This document shows, piece after piece, positions 36,839 through 45,990 of a stretch of DNA of 64,000 nucleotides. Every line of letters starts with the position of its first letter. Position 1 is the stretch's first letter. A model generated the notes under the pieces. That model was not told the DNA's origin, did not search any database, and was given only the letters and a program-made list of their open reading frames with translations. The stretch comes from CALDTK01 sp965213735 (GTDB taxonomy: Bacteria > Bacteroidota > Bacteroidia > Chitinophagales > Saprospiraceae), in contig CBDCAB010000005.1 in the NCBI GenBank assembly GCA_965213735.1, forward strand, positions 1,302,001 through 1,366,000, read 5' to 3'. The translations under genes and the position numbers were made by a program.

Positions 36839-38119
36839 ATGAAAATCTTGCGTAATGCCGACCCGCAGACGGTCGCCGAAGCACTGGTGCGACCACACCA
36901 CGACCTGCGCGAACTCATCGATAAAGTGGAGCCCATCTTCGACCGCGTTGCACGCGATGGCGACCAGGGAGTCCACGTGTACACAGAGCTCTTCGACCAG
37001 ATCCAACTCGAAGCGCTAGAAGTGTCTGCGACTGAAATTGGTGCGCTAGCCGCAGACGTAGATGCTGATTTACTAGCCGCTATTAACCTCTCGGCAGCCA
37101 ACATTGAGACCTTTCACAATACCCAGCATCGCTACGAAGCCCCCAGCCAAACCATGCCGGGCGTGAAAGTTTGGCGCCGACCAATACCACTTCAGCGCGT
37201 AGGGCTGTATGTACCTAGTGGCACTGCCTCCCTCATCAGCGCGGTGTTGATGCTGGGCGTACCGGCCAGACTCGCCGGCTGCCAAGAAATTTTGCTCGCC
37301 ACTCCCCCCAACGCGGAAGGCAAACTCGCCGCAGGACTCGCCGCCGCGGCACGCGCTGCGGGTGTGCATCGCATATTTTTAATGGGCGGCGCCCAAGCCA
37401 TTGCCGCCTTTGCAATCGGCACGCAAACCGTTCCTCGCGTCGATAAAATTTTTGGTCAAGGCAATCAGTATGTCACTGCCGCCAAACAACTCGCTGCGGC
37501 ACGGGGGGTAGCGATTGATATGCCCGCCGGTCCTGCTGAATTGCTCCTGGTCGCCGATGATAGTGCTCCACTCGCACATGTGGCTGCTGATCTCATTAGT
37601 CATGCTGAGCAAGGCCACGAGGCGCAGGTAGTGCTGCTCACCACCTCTACCCGCATCATTGCTGAGTTAGAAGATGAGCTGGAGCGGCAGCTGCTGGACC
37701 TGCCCCGCGCCGATACTGCGCGACAAGTTTTAGCCAATGCCGTGGTCGTAGAGGTAGCCTCGCTACAGCAGGCACTGGACATTAGCAACCGCTATGCGCC
37801 TCAGCACCTGCTGCTGGCCGTTGAAGATCCTGAATATTTAGCTCGGAGTGTGCAACATGCCGGCACTGTTTTGCTCGGACATTACAGCCCCGAGAGCGCT
37901 GGCCACTACGCCACGGGCACCAACCACATGCTTCCGGCTGGAGGTCAGGCTCGTGCCTATGCTGGCGTATCGCTCGACAGTTTTGTGCGTAAGATTACCT
38001 TTCAGCAACTCTCCCGCTTGGGCCTCGATGCAGTCGGTAAGGCCGTAGAGGTTTTGGCGAAAGCTGAAGGACTAGAGGCCAATGCACGCGCTGTGAGAAT
38101 CCGTTTTAAGCCAGAATGA
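36839..38119 (+). CDS. hisD: Histidinol dehydrogenase
   Basis: 426 residues from the ATG at 36839; an upstream extension was rejected. It catalyses the last two steps of histidine synthesis, histidinol to histidine with NAD. Family marks are VPSGTASLISAVLMLGVPA, PRVDKIFGQGNQYVTAAK, DMPAGPAELLLVADD (zinc and NAD regions), LISHAEQGHEAQVVLLT and TGTNHMLPAGGQARAYAG. One notable change: the pair Glu-His of YAPEHL is Gln-His here (NRYAPQHLLL). It overlaps the DinB-like gene by four bases (ATGA) and carries the dispersed word near its 3' end. Confidence 0.93.
   Translation: MKILRNADPQTVAEALVRPHHDLRELIDKVEPIFDRVARDGDQGVHVYTELFDQIQLEALEVSATEIGALAADVDADLLAAINLSAANIETFHNTQHRYEAPSQTMPGVKVWRRPIPLQRVGLYVPSGTASLISAVLMLGVPARLAGCQEILLATPPNAEGKLAAGLAAAARAAGVHRIFLMGGAQAIAAFAIGTQTVPRVDKIFGQGNQYVTAAKQLAAARGVAIDMPAGPAELLLVADDSAPLAHVAADLISHAEQGHEAQVVLLTTSTRIIAELEDELERQLLDLPRADTARQVLANAVVVEVASLQQALDISNRYAPQHLLLAVEDPEYLARSVQHAGTVLLGHYSPESAGHYATGTNHMLPAGGQARAYAGVSLDSFVRKITFQQLSRLGLDAVGKAVEVLAKAEGLEANARAVRIRFKPE
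38051..38065 (+). repeat. Dispersed word GTTTTGGCGAAAGCT (exact 15-mer)
   Basis: Exact forward copy near the end of hisD, read as Val-Leu-Ala-Lys-Ala. Confidence 0.85.
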
Positions 38120-38610
38120 TGGAAGAAGAATTCCGATTACAAATCAGCTTTTATCTCAGCGAATCTTTTCGTAAAATAGCCATCATCTGGCAAAGCTTGG
38201 ATGAGCAGCAACTATGGCTGCGGCCTAATGAACAGACACTAGCGCCTGCGAATCAACTGCTCCATCTAACAGGCAACATGCGGCAGTGGGTTGGTGCAGC
38301 ACTTGCAGGTGAGCCAAATGTGCGCAAACGTGATGCAGAATTTTCTGCCCGTGAGGGAATGACAAAGCAGCAAATTTGGGAAGATTTTTTAGCCGTTTAT
38401 ACTTACGTCAAAACTCATCTCGACCAGCCCCACGATCTCTTGCACATGCACACCGTGCAGGGTCACCGAACCACCGAATTGGGGATATGGATACATATGG
38501 TTGAACATATGAGTTACCATACCGGTCAATTGATATTTTTCGCTAAACATATACAGAATAAAGAGTTCGATTTTTACTCCGATTGGCAGCTAAACGATGG
38601 AGCTGAATAA
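38116..38610 (+). CDS. DinB/YfiT-like protein (DUF1572-like)
   Basis: 164 residues forming the DinB four-helix bundle. Metal-binding histidines are visible in LLHLTGNMRQWV, HMVEHMSYHTGQL (two His) and the order fits the family. Some DinB-like enzymes are bacillithiol transferases or metal-dependent hydrolases; this one is unassigned. Its start overlaps the hisD stop (ATGA), so it is translated with hisD and separates hisD from hisC. Confidence 0.82.
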   Translation: MMEEEFRLQISFYLSESFRKIAIIWQSLDEQQLWLRPNEQTLAPANQLLHLTGNMRQWVGAALAGEPNVRKRDAEFSAREGMTKQQIWEDFLAVYTYVKTHLDQPHDLLHMHTVQGHRTTELGIWIHMVEHMSYHTGQLIFFAKHIQNKEFDFYSDWQLNDGAE

Positions 38611-38833
38611 ACCACCAGATTTACCTTATGCTGAATTATTATTTTTTTGCATCATATTGATTTTCATTCCCAACAGCTTTGACCAGTCTGTGGAGCCAGA
38701 GGAGTATAACTACACCTTCTATACGCTGCACAAAGACGGCAAGGAAGGCCCTAAAGGTCGTTAGAGTGCAGGCGAGTCGCTTGACGGCCGCGGCACCTTC
38801 AATCAGAAGCCAATGGAACCTGCCGGAGAAGTG

Positions 38834-38906
38834 CCTAGCCCCCAGCCCCCAGCCCCCAGCCCCTAGCACCCAGCCCCCAGCCCCCAGCCCCCAGCCCCCA
38901 GCCCCG
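38834..38906. repeat. Heptanucleotide tandem repeat (AGCCCCC)n
   Basis: About ten copies of AGCCCCC with one CTAGCACC interruption, in the 350-base gap between the DinB-like gene and hisC. The rest of the gap shows nothing else. Such short C-rich heptamers tend to expand and contract by slippage. Confidence 0.85.
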
Positions 38907-38961
38907 GCGATCTTCAATTTTGCTATCTAGCGGCTTAGCCTAAACCACTAAACTTCCCGCT

Positions 38962-40008
38962 ATGCAGCGACCTGCCTTTGACGCATTGGTGCGTCCCAAC
39001 TTCAAGCATATGCAGTTCTACCAGAGCGCACGCGGCGAGTTTTCAGGGCAGGCCGAGGTCTTACTCGATGCCAACGAGAATCCTTACGATACCGGGCACA
39101 ACCGCTATCCTGATCCTCTCCACCGACCTCTGCGCAGCGCACTTGCCCAGCGCTACGGCTTGCCCGAAGAAAGCATATTTATCGGCCACGGCAGCTCAGA
39201 AGCTATCGACTTGCTGGTACGCCTCGTGTGTCGGCCCGGCAAAGATCGGATCGTGCAACTACCTCCCACGTTTGGGCTGTATCAAGTCGATGCCGATCTC
39301 AATGATCTAGAGGTGCTCAATGTGCCCCTCGATGAACACATGCAACCACGGGTACAAGAAGTTTTGGCGAAAGCTGAACCAGGACGCGACCGCATCCTCT
39401 TTCTGTGTACACCCAACAATCCTGTCGGCAACGACTACGAGCAAGAAAGGGTGATGCAACTCGTGGAGCAATTCCCCGGCATAGTTGTCATCGATCAGGC
39501 CTACGTGGAATTTTCAGACGTGGCACCTTACCGCAACCTCGTGAAGTCGCACCCGCACGTGGTAGTGATGGAGACGATGAGCAAAGCGTTTGGACTTGCC
39601 GGAGCACGCGTCGGATTTGCATTTGGACATCCTGAAGTTATCGCCTGGCTCAATAACATCAAGCCTCCTTACAACGTCAGCGTAGCAAGCGCCGAAGCAG
39701 CACTTCAGGCTGTCAATCAACTCGATACGCGCGTGGCTCGTGACATTGCGGCCATGCTTAGTGAGCGCGATCGCGTACTTGCCGCGTTTGCTGCCGAGGG
39801 CCACCCATTTGAATACATTTACCCGAGCAACGCCAACTTCTTTTTGGTCAAACTCGCCCGAGCCAAGGAGCTGTACGACCATCTACTTTCCGGTGGAGTG
39901 GTAGTGCGCAGCCAAACGGCTAAATTTGGTTACGGGCACTTGCGCATCAACGTCGGCATTCCCGCCGAAAATGATCGTCTGCTTGCCTTAGTTGCCGACT
40001 TTAAGTAG
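38962..40008 (+). CDS. hisC: Histidinol-phosphate aminotransferase
   Basis: 348 residues of the class I/II PLP-dependent aminotransferase fold. The PLP lysine is in MSKAFGLAGARVGF; other marks are DANENPYDTGHNRYPDPLH, GHGSSEAIDLLVRL, CTPNNPVGN and VIDQAYVEFS. It makes histidinol phosphate from imidazole acetol phosphate with glutamate as donor. It lies 840 bases after hisD with a DinB-like gene and the heptamer repeat between. hisG and hisB are not adjacent. Confidence 0.92.
   Translation: MQRPAFDALVRPNFKHMQFYQSARGEFSGQAEVLLDANENPYDTGHNRYPDPLHRPLRSALAQRYGLPEESIFIGHGSSEAIDLLVRLVCRPGKDRIVQLPPTFGLYQVDADLNDLEVLNVPLDEHMQPRVQEVLAKAEPGRDRILFLCTPNNPVGNDYEQERVMQLVEQFPGIVVIDQAYVEFSDVAPYRNLVKSHPHVVVMETMSKAFGLAGARVGFAFGHPEVIAWLNNIKPPYNVSVASAEAALQAVNQLDTRVARDIAAMLSERDRVLAAFAAEGHPFEYIYPSNANFFLVKLARAKELYDHLLSGGVVVRSQTAKFGYGHLRINVGIPAENDRLLALVADFK
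39361..39375 (+). repeat. Dispersed word GTTTTGGCGAAAGCT (exact 15-mer)
   Basis: Exact forward copy inside hisC, read as Val-Leu-Ala-Lys-Ala, at a different place in the fold from the hisD copy. Confidence 0.85.
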
Positions 40009-40013
40009 CGTTC

Positions 40014-41300
40014 ATGCAGTCAACTTCTCCGCCCGATCCGCTTGCGACGCCTCCTCCTATTCATCCGATCGAGCAGGTGGATTTGCCCGAACCCGATTCT
40101 GAGAAACTTCGCAATGGCGCCATGCTACACGTGGTGCACGCGGATGTGCAGCCGGTCGTTAAGTTAGAGGTGCTCTTCGAAGCGGGGCGCTGGCAAGAGC
40201 ATCGGCAAGCTGTGGCTCAGGCCGCCAATGTATTGTGGCGAGAAGGAACCGCCGCGATGTCGGGCGCTGAAGCTGCTGAACGAGTCGACTTTTACGGCGC
40301 TACACTCCAGACATACAATTCGCTCGACCACGTGGGCTTCACGCTGTACTCGCTCGAAAAGTTTCTGCCTCAGGTCTTGCCAGTTGTGTTTGATCTCGTT
40401 GTAGCTCCAGAATTTCCGCGCAAAGAACTCGATACATATGTGGAGCGGGCTATTTCCCAGCTCCGCATCAATGCCGACAAGCCTGACGTGCAAGGCTATC
40501 GACTGCTAACAGAGGCGTTGTTTGGGCGATCACATCCTTACGGCTACAACAGCACCGAAGCTGGCCTGCGCAGCCTCACCCGCGCCGATCTGCAGCGCCA
40601 CCATTCGCTGCACTACTTGGCTGGCAACACGCTTGCCGTGCTCAGCGGTCGCATAAGCCCAACAACTCGTGCCGCGGTGCGCGAGCAGCTGGAGCGTTTG
40701 CCGCGCGGTAGGACGCGGCCTAACGACAACGCTCTCGCTCCAGTACAAGCTGAGTTGATAAGTCACGAGCTGCCGCACAGTTTGCAAAGTGCTATTCGCC
40801 TGGGCCGCTTGTTTGGCAAGCGCAACCACCCGGATTTCGCCGGCCTGTATGTGCTCAATACGGTGCTCGGCGGCTACTTCGGCAGTCGACTCATGACTGA
40901 ACTGCGAGAAGAGCGCGGCCTGACCTACAACATCTACTCAAGTGTCGACACCATGCGCTACGGGGGCTACCTCTACCTGAGTGCAGAGGTGGCACAAGGT
41001 CAGGAAGACGAAGCCTTTGCCGCCATCCGGGAAGAACTCGATTTATTGCGCAATGAGCTTGTCGACGACGAGGAGCTAGAAATGGTGCGTAGCTACCTCA
41101 TGGGCTCTTATCTCAGTATGGTAGATGGTCCATTTAATACTGCCGAAACCATCCGCACACTGCTTTCAGAAAATACGCCCTTGCCACACTTTGAGCGACT
41201 GATAGAAACCACGCGCTCTATTACTGCGGCCGAATTGCAACGCCTTGCACAGGAATGGCTCGATCCGGCTGACTTCGTAGAGGTGAGGGTGGGGCCTTAG
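40014..41300 (+). CDS. M16-family peptidase-like protein lacking the zinc motif
   Basis: 428 residues with the two-half M16 fold: VVKLEVLFEAGRWQEHRQAV, YNSLDHVGFTLYSLEKFLP, HPYGYNSTEAGLRSLTRADL and LNTVLGGYFGSRLMTELREERGLTYNIYS. Where active members have HXXEH after the first strand, this protein reads AQAANVLWREGT, so no zinc site is visible. It is probably the inactive partner subunit, or has a non-proteolytic role. The active partner is not in this window. It follows hisC by 5 bases. No signal peptide is seen. Confidence 0.85.
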   Translation: MQSTSPPDPLATPPPIHPIEQVDLPEPDSEKLRNGAMLHVVHADVQPVVKLEVLFEAGRWQEHRQAVAQAANVLWREGTAAMSGAEAAERVDFYGATLQTYNSLDHVGFTLYSLEKFLPQVLPVVFDLVVAPEFPRKELDTYVERAISQLRINADKPDVQGYRLLTEALFGRSHPYGYNSTEAGLRSLTRADLQRHHSLHYLAGNTLAVLSGRISPTTRAAVREQLERLPRGRTRPNDNALAPVQAELISHELPHSLQSAIRLGRLFGKRNHPDFAGLYVLNTVLGGYFGSRLMTELREERGLTYNIYSSVDTMRYGGYLYLSAEVAQGQEDEAFAAIREELDLLRNELVDDEELEMVRSYLMGSYLSMVDGPFNTAETIRTLLSENTPLPHFERLIETTRSITAAELQRLAQEWLDPADFVEVRVGP

Positions 41301-41310
41301 CTGCAAAAGT

Positions 41311-42374
41311 CTAAGGTTTAAAATGCTTCCATCCCTGCGCTGGAATTTCGTGTAGGTTTCCGCCGGTGGTGTGCAATTTAAGGCCATCTTCTTTCGGCAC
41401 AATTTCTCCAGCAATATATATATCAGGCAGGTATTTAACCTTTTCGACATCAGCGGGGTCGATAGTAAAAAGCAGCTCGTAATCCTCCCCGCCGCTGAGT
41501 GCACAGGTGATAGGATCGAGTTGAAAATCTAAAGCTTTTAATTGCGCATCTGGGTGGATAGGCACGCCAGTTTCTTCTATAAGAGCTCCCACCCCGCTCT
41601 GCTTGCAGATATGGTAAAGTTCGCTTGCCAAGCCGTCGGAAATATCGATCATACTGGTGGGTACAAGGCCGCTTTTTGCGAAAGCAGCAATGATATCTTC
41701 TCGCGCTTCGGGTTTGAGCTGGGCGCCCACCAGCGTGGCGGCTTCATCTAGCGAAGGTTGTATCTCAGGATTATCAAGAAATAATTGTTTTTCCGTTCGA
41801 GCAGTTGAAGTCCAAGATAGGCAGCGCCCAAATTGCCGGTAATACAGACGAGGTCGCCCACTTTAGCACCATTGCGATAGACAATCTTGTCTGGCTCAGC
41901 CATGCCGATAGCTGTAATACTCAGCACCACTCCTTTGAGGCTTGCGGTAGTATCCCCACCGATAAGGTCGACCCCGTATTTATCACAAGCGGCGCGTATA
42001 CCTTGATAAAGTTCATCGACTGCCTCCACGCTTACTTTCGAGCTCAGGGCCATCGAGACTGTTACCTGTTTCGGCACAGCATTCATAGCGTAGATATCAC
42101 TCAGATTAACTACCACTGCTTTATAGCCAAGGTGCTTGAGGGGGTGGTACATCAAATCAAAGTGTATGCCTTCCACGAGGAGGTCGGTACTGATCACAGT
42201 GGCAGGGCCGGAGTCAGCATATCGGATTACGGCTGCATCGTCGGCAATACCTTTGAGGGTACTTGCATTACGCGGTTGGAAGTGTTCAGTTATGCGTTCG
42301 ATGAGTCCGAATTCACCCAGTGTCGATATTTCGGTGCGCGTTGGGGAGGAGGTGCTTGCGTCTGCCATATCCAC
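41311..42374 (-). pseudogene. thiL: Thiamine-monophosphate kinase, split by one frameshift
   Basis: The 5' part (42374-41748) carries GIADDAAVIRY, ISTDLLVEGIHFDL and LIGGDTTASLKGVVLSITAIG; the 3' part (41730-41311) carries GLVPTSMIDISDGLASELYHIC, ALSGGEDYELLFTI and the C-terminus. Adding one base in the stretch CGGAAAAAC near 41795 joins them as LLER followed by EKQLFLDNPEIQP. ThiL makes thiamine diphosphate from thiamine monophosphate and is normally essential for thiamine synthesis. The loss lies next to an A run, so a sequencing indel is the favoured explanation. Annotated as broken because the sequence given is broken. Confidence 0.85.
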
Positions 42375-42452
42375 GATAAACCCACAGGTGGTGTTGCGGT
42401 TTGTTGGTGCACCTCACAACCGAAGTCAGCGGCTGTGGTGTTGTGCTTGCTA

Positions 42453-43361
42453 ATGCCAGCAACAGACGCCGCTATATCATCATCGGTTGTGGAGGGACGG
42501 TTGGGTTTCCATCGGGTGGGCAAGCATGAGATTGCGTACATCGCGCACAACGAGCAGGCCGCGGGCACTCCACTCGTGTTCGTTCATGGGCTGAGCATGT
42601 CGGTGCGCTTTTGGGAGTTGGCCATGTTGCCCGAGATCAAGGAGCAGCTATGCTGGTACAGTATCAGTTTGCCTCTGCATGTACCGAGTCGTTATGCGGG
42701 TTCGCCTGGTGAGGCAGATTTGTCTGAGGCAGCTTTCGCCAAAACACTAGGCGAGACAGTAAGACACTTGGTGGGAGAGCGACCTGTGCGCGTAGTGGGG
42801 CATTCAGTCGGCGCCTTTTCTGCGCTCGCTTTTGCACTTGCCTATCCGCAATTATGTGCGGGCGTGATGCTTATTGGCGGCTTTGCGCAGGGGTGGGCAG
42901 AAGGCTTGGCTGGAGGCTTGCGCTTTATCCGCAATACAGGTCGTGTAGGCGAGCGGACCTTCAAAGCTATTTGGGGGCTTCAGCAAAAGAGCAAATGGTT
43001 TATGCGACAGCTGGTGAAGCAATATGCTGCTGATCGCGAGGCCCTTGTTCGTTACAAAGCATTTCAGCCGACGCTAGACTTGGTTTATCCCGATGTCCGT
43101 GCGCACGATCTGGATGGTCAATTCAATATGGTGCGTCACCTGCTTCACCTCGATGTGTTTGATGATGCTCACCGCATAACATGCCAGGTTTGGGTAGTCG
43201 CTGGCTCACTCGATCCGGTGGTAAGCTTTGCGCATCAGCGACAAATTGCGGAGTACCTGCCTAATGCGCAGTTGCATGTGCTCGAAGGGGCTGGGCACCT
43301 TGGTTTTGCTGAGCGGGAGCAAGAATTCAACGCACTTCTACTGCGGTTTGCGGGGTTATAA
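42453..43361 (+). CDS. Alpha/beta hydrolase
   Basis: 302 residues from the ATG at 42453; the much longer in-frame extension overlaps thiL on the other strand and is not credible. The alpha/beta hydrolase fold is clear: oxyanion region FVHGLSMSVRFWE, nucleophile elbow VVGHSVGAFSAL with Ser, acid region WVVAGSLDPVVSF, and catalytic His in LEGAGHLGFAE. It would hydrolyse an ester, amide or lactone that cannot be named. It contains one exact reverse copy of the dispersed word (Ala-Phe-Ala-Lys-Thr frame). Confidence 0.87.
   Translation: MPATDAAISSSVVEGRLGFHRVGKHEIAYIAHNEQAAGTPLVFVHGLSMSVRFWELAMLPEIKEQLCWYSISLPLHVPSRYAGSPGEADLSEAAFAKTLGETVRHLVGERPVRVVGHSVGAFSALAFALAYPQLCAGVMLIGGFAQGWAEGLAGGLRFIRNTGRVGERTFKAIWGLQQKSKWFMRQLVKQYAADREALVRYKAFQPTLDLVYPDVRAHDLDGQFNMVRHLLHLDVFDDAHRITCQVWVVAGSLDPVVSFAHQRQIAEYLPNAQLHVLEGAGHLGFAEREQEFNALLLRFAGL
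42731..42745 (-). repeat. Dispersed word GTTTTGGCGAAAGCT (exact 15-mer)
   Basis: Exact reverse copy inside the alpha/beta hydrolase gene, read as Ala-Phe-Ala-Lys-Thr. Confidence 0.85.
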
Positions 43362-43369
43362 TTTTGCCT

Positions 43370-44908
43370 TTAGAAGTTGATTTCTTCCTCATCTGTATTA
43401 ACTCGACTCTGGAGTGTTACGCTACCATCTTCAGCACCGAAGCCGCTACTGGTAAATGGTGAGGCTCCCGGCCTAAATGAACTAAAATCAATAGCATCCC
43501 AGTTATCAAATTTGGCCTGCTCGGATATCCATTTGAGTTGCACGTCTTTTAACTCACCGTGGCGATTCTTAGCCACAATGATTTTGGCCACTGATTTAAG
43601 TGAATTACCCTCGAGATCTTCAGTAATGTCATAATATTCAGGACGATAAATAAAGTTGACCATATCTGCATCTTGTTCAATGGCACCAGATTCACGTAGG
43701 TCAGATAATATCGGTCGTTTATCTCCACCCCGTTGTTCGACGGCACGGGAGAGTTGGGAGAGGGCAATGACGGGTACATTAATTTCCTTGGCAAGTTGCT
43801 TGAGATTACGAGAAATGGTCGAAATCTCTTGCTCGCGGTTAGTTTGCTTGCCTCCGGCCGAGCCACTCATCAACTGCAAATAGTCTATGACGATCATTTG
43901 TATATCGTGCTGCATCTTGAGGCGACGACATTTTGCCCGCAATTCAAAAATATTAATAGCGGGAGTATCGTCAATAAATAGAGGTGCAGCGCTTAGCCGC
44001 TCGATTCCTTGTTGGAGGCGATCCCACTCATCATCAGAGAGTTTGCCGGAGCGCATAGCGTGTCCGCCAACACCCGCTTCCATGGAGAGCAAACGCTGTA
44101 CGAGCTGCACGTTTGCCATCTCGAGCGAGAAAATAGCCACTCCTTTTTTGAAGTCCATCGCCGCATTACGAGCGATAGACAGCACGAATGCAGTTTTACC
44201 CATTCCCGGCCTGGCAGCAATGATAATTAAATCAGATGGTTGCCAGCCATTGGTGAGCTTATCAAGCTCTGTAAATCCTGTAGGTACTCCAGTAAGTCCG
44301 TCGCCACTTTTATCTCGAATTTCTTCGAGCAACTTGAGTGCTTTCGGACCGAGTTCGCCTATTGATTCTACGCCTCGGCTCAGCTTTTCTTCGGTGATTT
44401 TAAAAATTCCCTTTTCAGCTTCGTCGAGCAGGTCGAATACATCATTTGTTTCGTCGTAGGCGTCGCGTAAGATTTCGCTTGAAACTTTAATTAGATCGCG
44501 TGCAATGGCCTTCTGTGCGATGATACGTGCGTGGTATTCTACGTTAGCAGCCGAGCCGACACGATTGGAAAGCTGCACGAGCCTGTACGGTCCTCCGGCT
44601 TTGTCTAGCTCGCCGCTCTTGCGCAGTTGCTCATTGACAGTGATGAGGTCGATCGCTGTATTATTATCGAACAGCGTGAGCATAGCCCGGTAGATAGCCT
44701 GGTGTGCTTCGGAGTAAAAGCTATCGTATTGCAGGATATCGAGGACGATAGCGATAGCGTCCTTGTCGAGCATAATGGCGCCCAGCACCACCTCCTCCAC
44801 GTCGAGTGCTTGCGGCTGCACTTTACCGTAGGCAAGAGAGGGATCGGTGGTACGGCGGCGGGTAAGTTCGGCGGGGGAGCCGATTCGAGGGGAAGGTTTA
44901 TCTGGCAT
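43370..44908 (-). CDS. dnaB: Replicative DNA helicase DnaB
   Basis: 512 residues of a standard DnaB hexameric helicase. The N-terminal domain has PQALDVEEVVLGAIMLDKDA; the RecA-like motor has Walker A ARPGMGKTAFVLSIARNAA, Walker B IQMIVIDYLQLMSG, and the motifs ALSQLSRAVEQRGGDKRP and SDLRESGAIEQDADMVNFIY. It unwinds DNA at the fork and loads with primase. Gene order around it (alpha/beta hydrolase convergent) says nothing more. Length is near the family norm, with an acidic tail typical of Bacteroidota. Confidence 0.95.
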   Translation of the reverse strand: MPDKPSPRIGSPAELTRRRTTDPSLAYGKVQPQALDVEEVVLGAIMLDKDAIAIVLDILQYDSFYSEAHQAIYRAMLTLFDNNTAIDLITVNEQLRKSGELDKAGGPYRLVQLSNRVGSAANVEYHARIIAQKAIARDLIKVSSEILRDAYDETNDVFDLLDEAEKGIFKITEEKLSRGVESIGELGPKALKLLEEIRDKSGDGLTGVPTGFTELDKLTNGWQPSDLIIIAARPGMGKTAFVLSIARNAAMDFKKGVAIFSLEMANVQLVQRLLSMEAGVGGHAMRSGKLSDDEWDRLQQGIERLSAAPLFIDDTPAINIFELRAKCRRLKMQHDIQMIVIDYLQLMSGSAGGKQTNREQEISTISRNLKQLAKEINVPVIALSQLSRAVEQRGGDKRPILSDLRESGAIEQDADMVNFIYRPEYYDITEDLEGNSLKSVAKIIVAKNRHGELKDVQLKWISEQAKFDNWDAIDFSSFRPGASPFTSSGFGAEDGSVTLQSRVNTDEEEINF

Positions 44909-45052
44909 TTCAGTGCTTCAACGCTGCGAGGTGGGAGGGTCTCACAAGGTACGGGTGGTGCGATCAACGCCCGCGTCAAGTTGTTCGTGCTCCGATGTTA
45001 TTGACGGTGCAAACGATGTCGAGAACTATATCAGCTAGCTCGAAACTCCGCT

Positions 45053-45256
45053 TCAGGAGCGGATGCGGATAGGCTGCAGTCGACCTCTATTAAGATAAAT
45101 CGCTGTTAGGATCAATCCGATGCCGATACCATGAGCGGTGCCGAGCGCAGCATCTGCGACAGCCTGAAAATAGGCGAGTACGAGTGCGATGATATTGATA
45201 ACAATCCCAGCAATGAGCAGGCGCCGGGCAGAGATGGCGAGTTTATCCTTTGACAT
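45053..45256 (-). CDS. Small two-helix membrane protein
   Basis: 67 residues from the ATG at 45256 (MSKDKLAISARRLLIAGIVI). Two transmembrane helices (LLIAGIVINIIALVLAYF and GTAHGIGIGLILTAIYL) and a basic tail. No family recognised. It overlaps the upstream gene by 14 bases and is probably cotranscribed with it. Confidence 0.55.
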   Translation of the reverse strand: MSKDKLAISARRLLIAGIVINIIALVLAYFQAVADAALGTAHGIGIGLILTAIYLNRGRLQPIRIRS

Positions 45257-45944
45257 TGTCGAGTTTTTCTTGCACTGCCTGCACGTCTTCGGCTTTGCGG
45301 GCGAGTTCGGCACGTGTTTCTTCTTGCGCGGCGAGATTTTTCACGATGTTGGCTTCAGCCCGCTCGATAGCCTGTTTGGCGCGTTCGATGTCGCGTTCGT
45401 AGCTGCTGTGATCGCGCTCCAGGTTGCGTAGTTTCTTCTCGACTTTATCGAGGTGTTTTTGCTCTTCGGAGAGTTCTTCGTTGATCGCAGCGCGGCGCAG
45501 GCGGAGCCTATATTCCTGTAGCAGGGTTTCAGCACTTTCGATATCGCGCCTGGCGCTCTGGTCGCTCATAAACTCATTTCGGTGTTTGATCCAGACGTAC
45601 ACTTTGGTTTGTGAGCCTCGCTCGCGAAAGTCGGCGTACACCGATAGTGGGTCGTTGCCGCCGATCGAGTTGATGGTGACCTCTTCGACTTTGAGTCGCT
45701 CGGGCTTGGAGCGTTTAGCCTTAGCGCCGTACTCCTTCATGAGGTCGCGCCACTCGTTGAGGGCTAGTTTTTCGTCTGCGCCTTCCACTTCGGTGGTAAA
45801 TGCAAGGAAGCTGCCTTCGCTCATGCTGCTGAGTTCCATGCCCACTTCAGCTTGCGCCAAAACCTGACTCGTACTCACCATACTTAGTGCGAGCACTAGC
45901 GCGAGGGCGAAAGTTGCAACAGAAGAAGGAAGGTATTGGTGCAT
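45243..45944 (-). CDS. Exported coiled-coil hypothetical protein
   Basis: 233 residues. Signal peptide at residues 1-31 ending VLAQA. Then a small beta-rich domain (GSFLAFTTEVEGADEK, then TKVYVWIKHRNEF) and a long charged coiled coil over about residues 140-230 (heptads of Leu/Ala/Glu). Periplasmic or envelope location is likely; function unknown. The signal-peptide region contains a one-mismatch copy of the dispersed word (Val-Leu-Ala-Gln-Ala). Confidence 0.65.
   Translation of the reverse strand: MHQYLPSSVATFALALVLALSMVSTSQVLAQAEVGMELSSMSEGSFLAFTTEVEGADEKLALNEWRDLMKEYGAKAKRSKPERLKVEEVTINSIGGNDPLSVYADFRERGSQTKVYVWIKHRNEFMSDQSARRDIESAETLLQEYRLRLRRAAINEELSEEQKHLDKVEKKLRNLERDHSSYERDIERAKQAIERAEANIVKNLAAQEETRAELARKAEDVQAVQEKLDNVKG
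45849..45863 (-). repeat. Dispersed word, one mismatch
   Basis: Reads AGCTTGCGCCAAAAC on the plus strand; the same single change recurs at 48549-48563. It lies in the signal-peptide region of the coiled-coil gene. Confidence 0.6.
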
Positions 45945-45990
45945 AGCGGCTTGTAATTAGGTGAGAAACGTTTGGGAGGGGGAAATAGAT

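Noticed and set aside
41805..42452. Long N-terminal extension of the alpha/beta hydrolase
   Set aside because: It runs antisense through thiL and has no family resemblance; the ATG at 42453 fits the fold.
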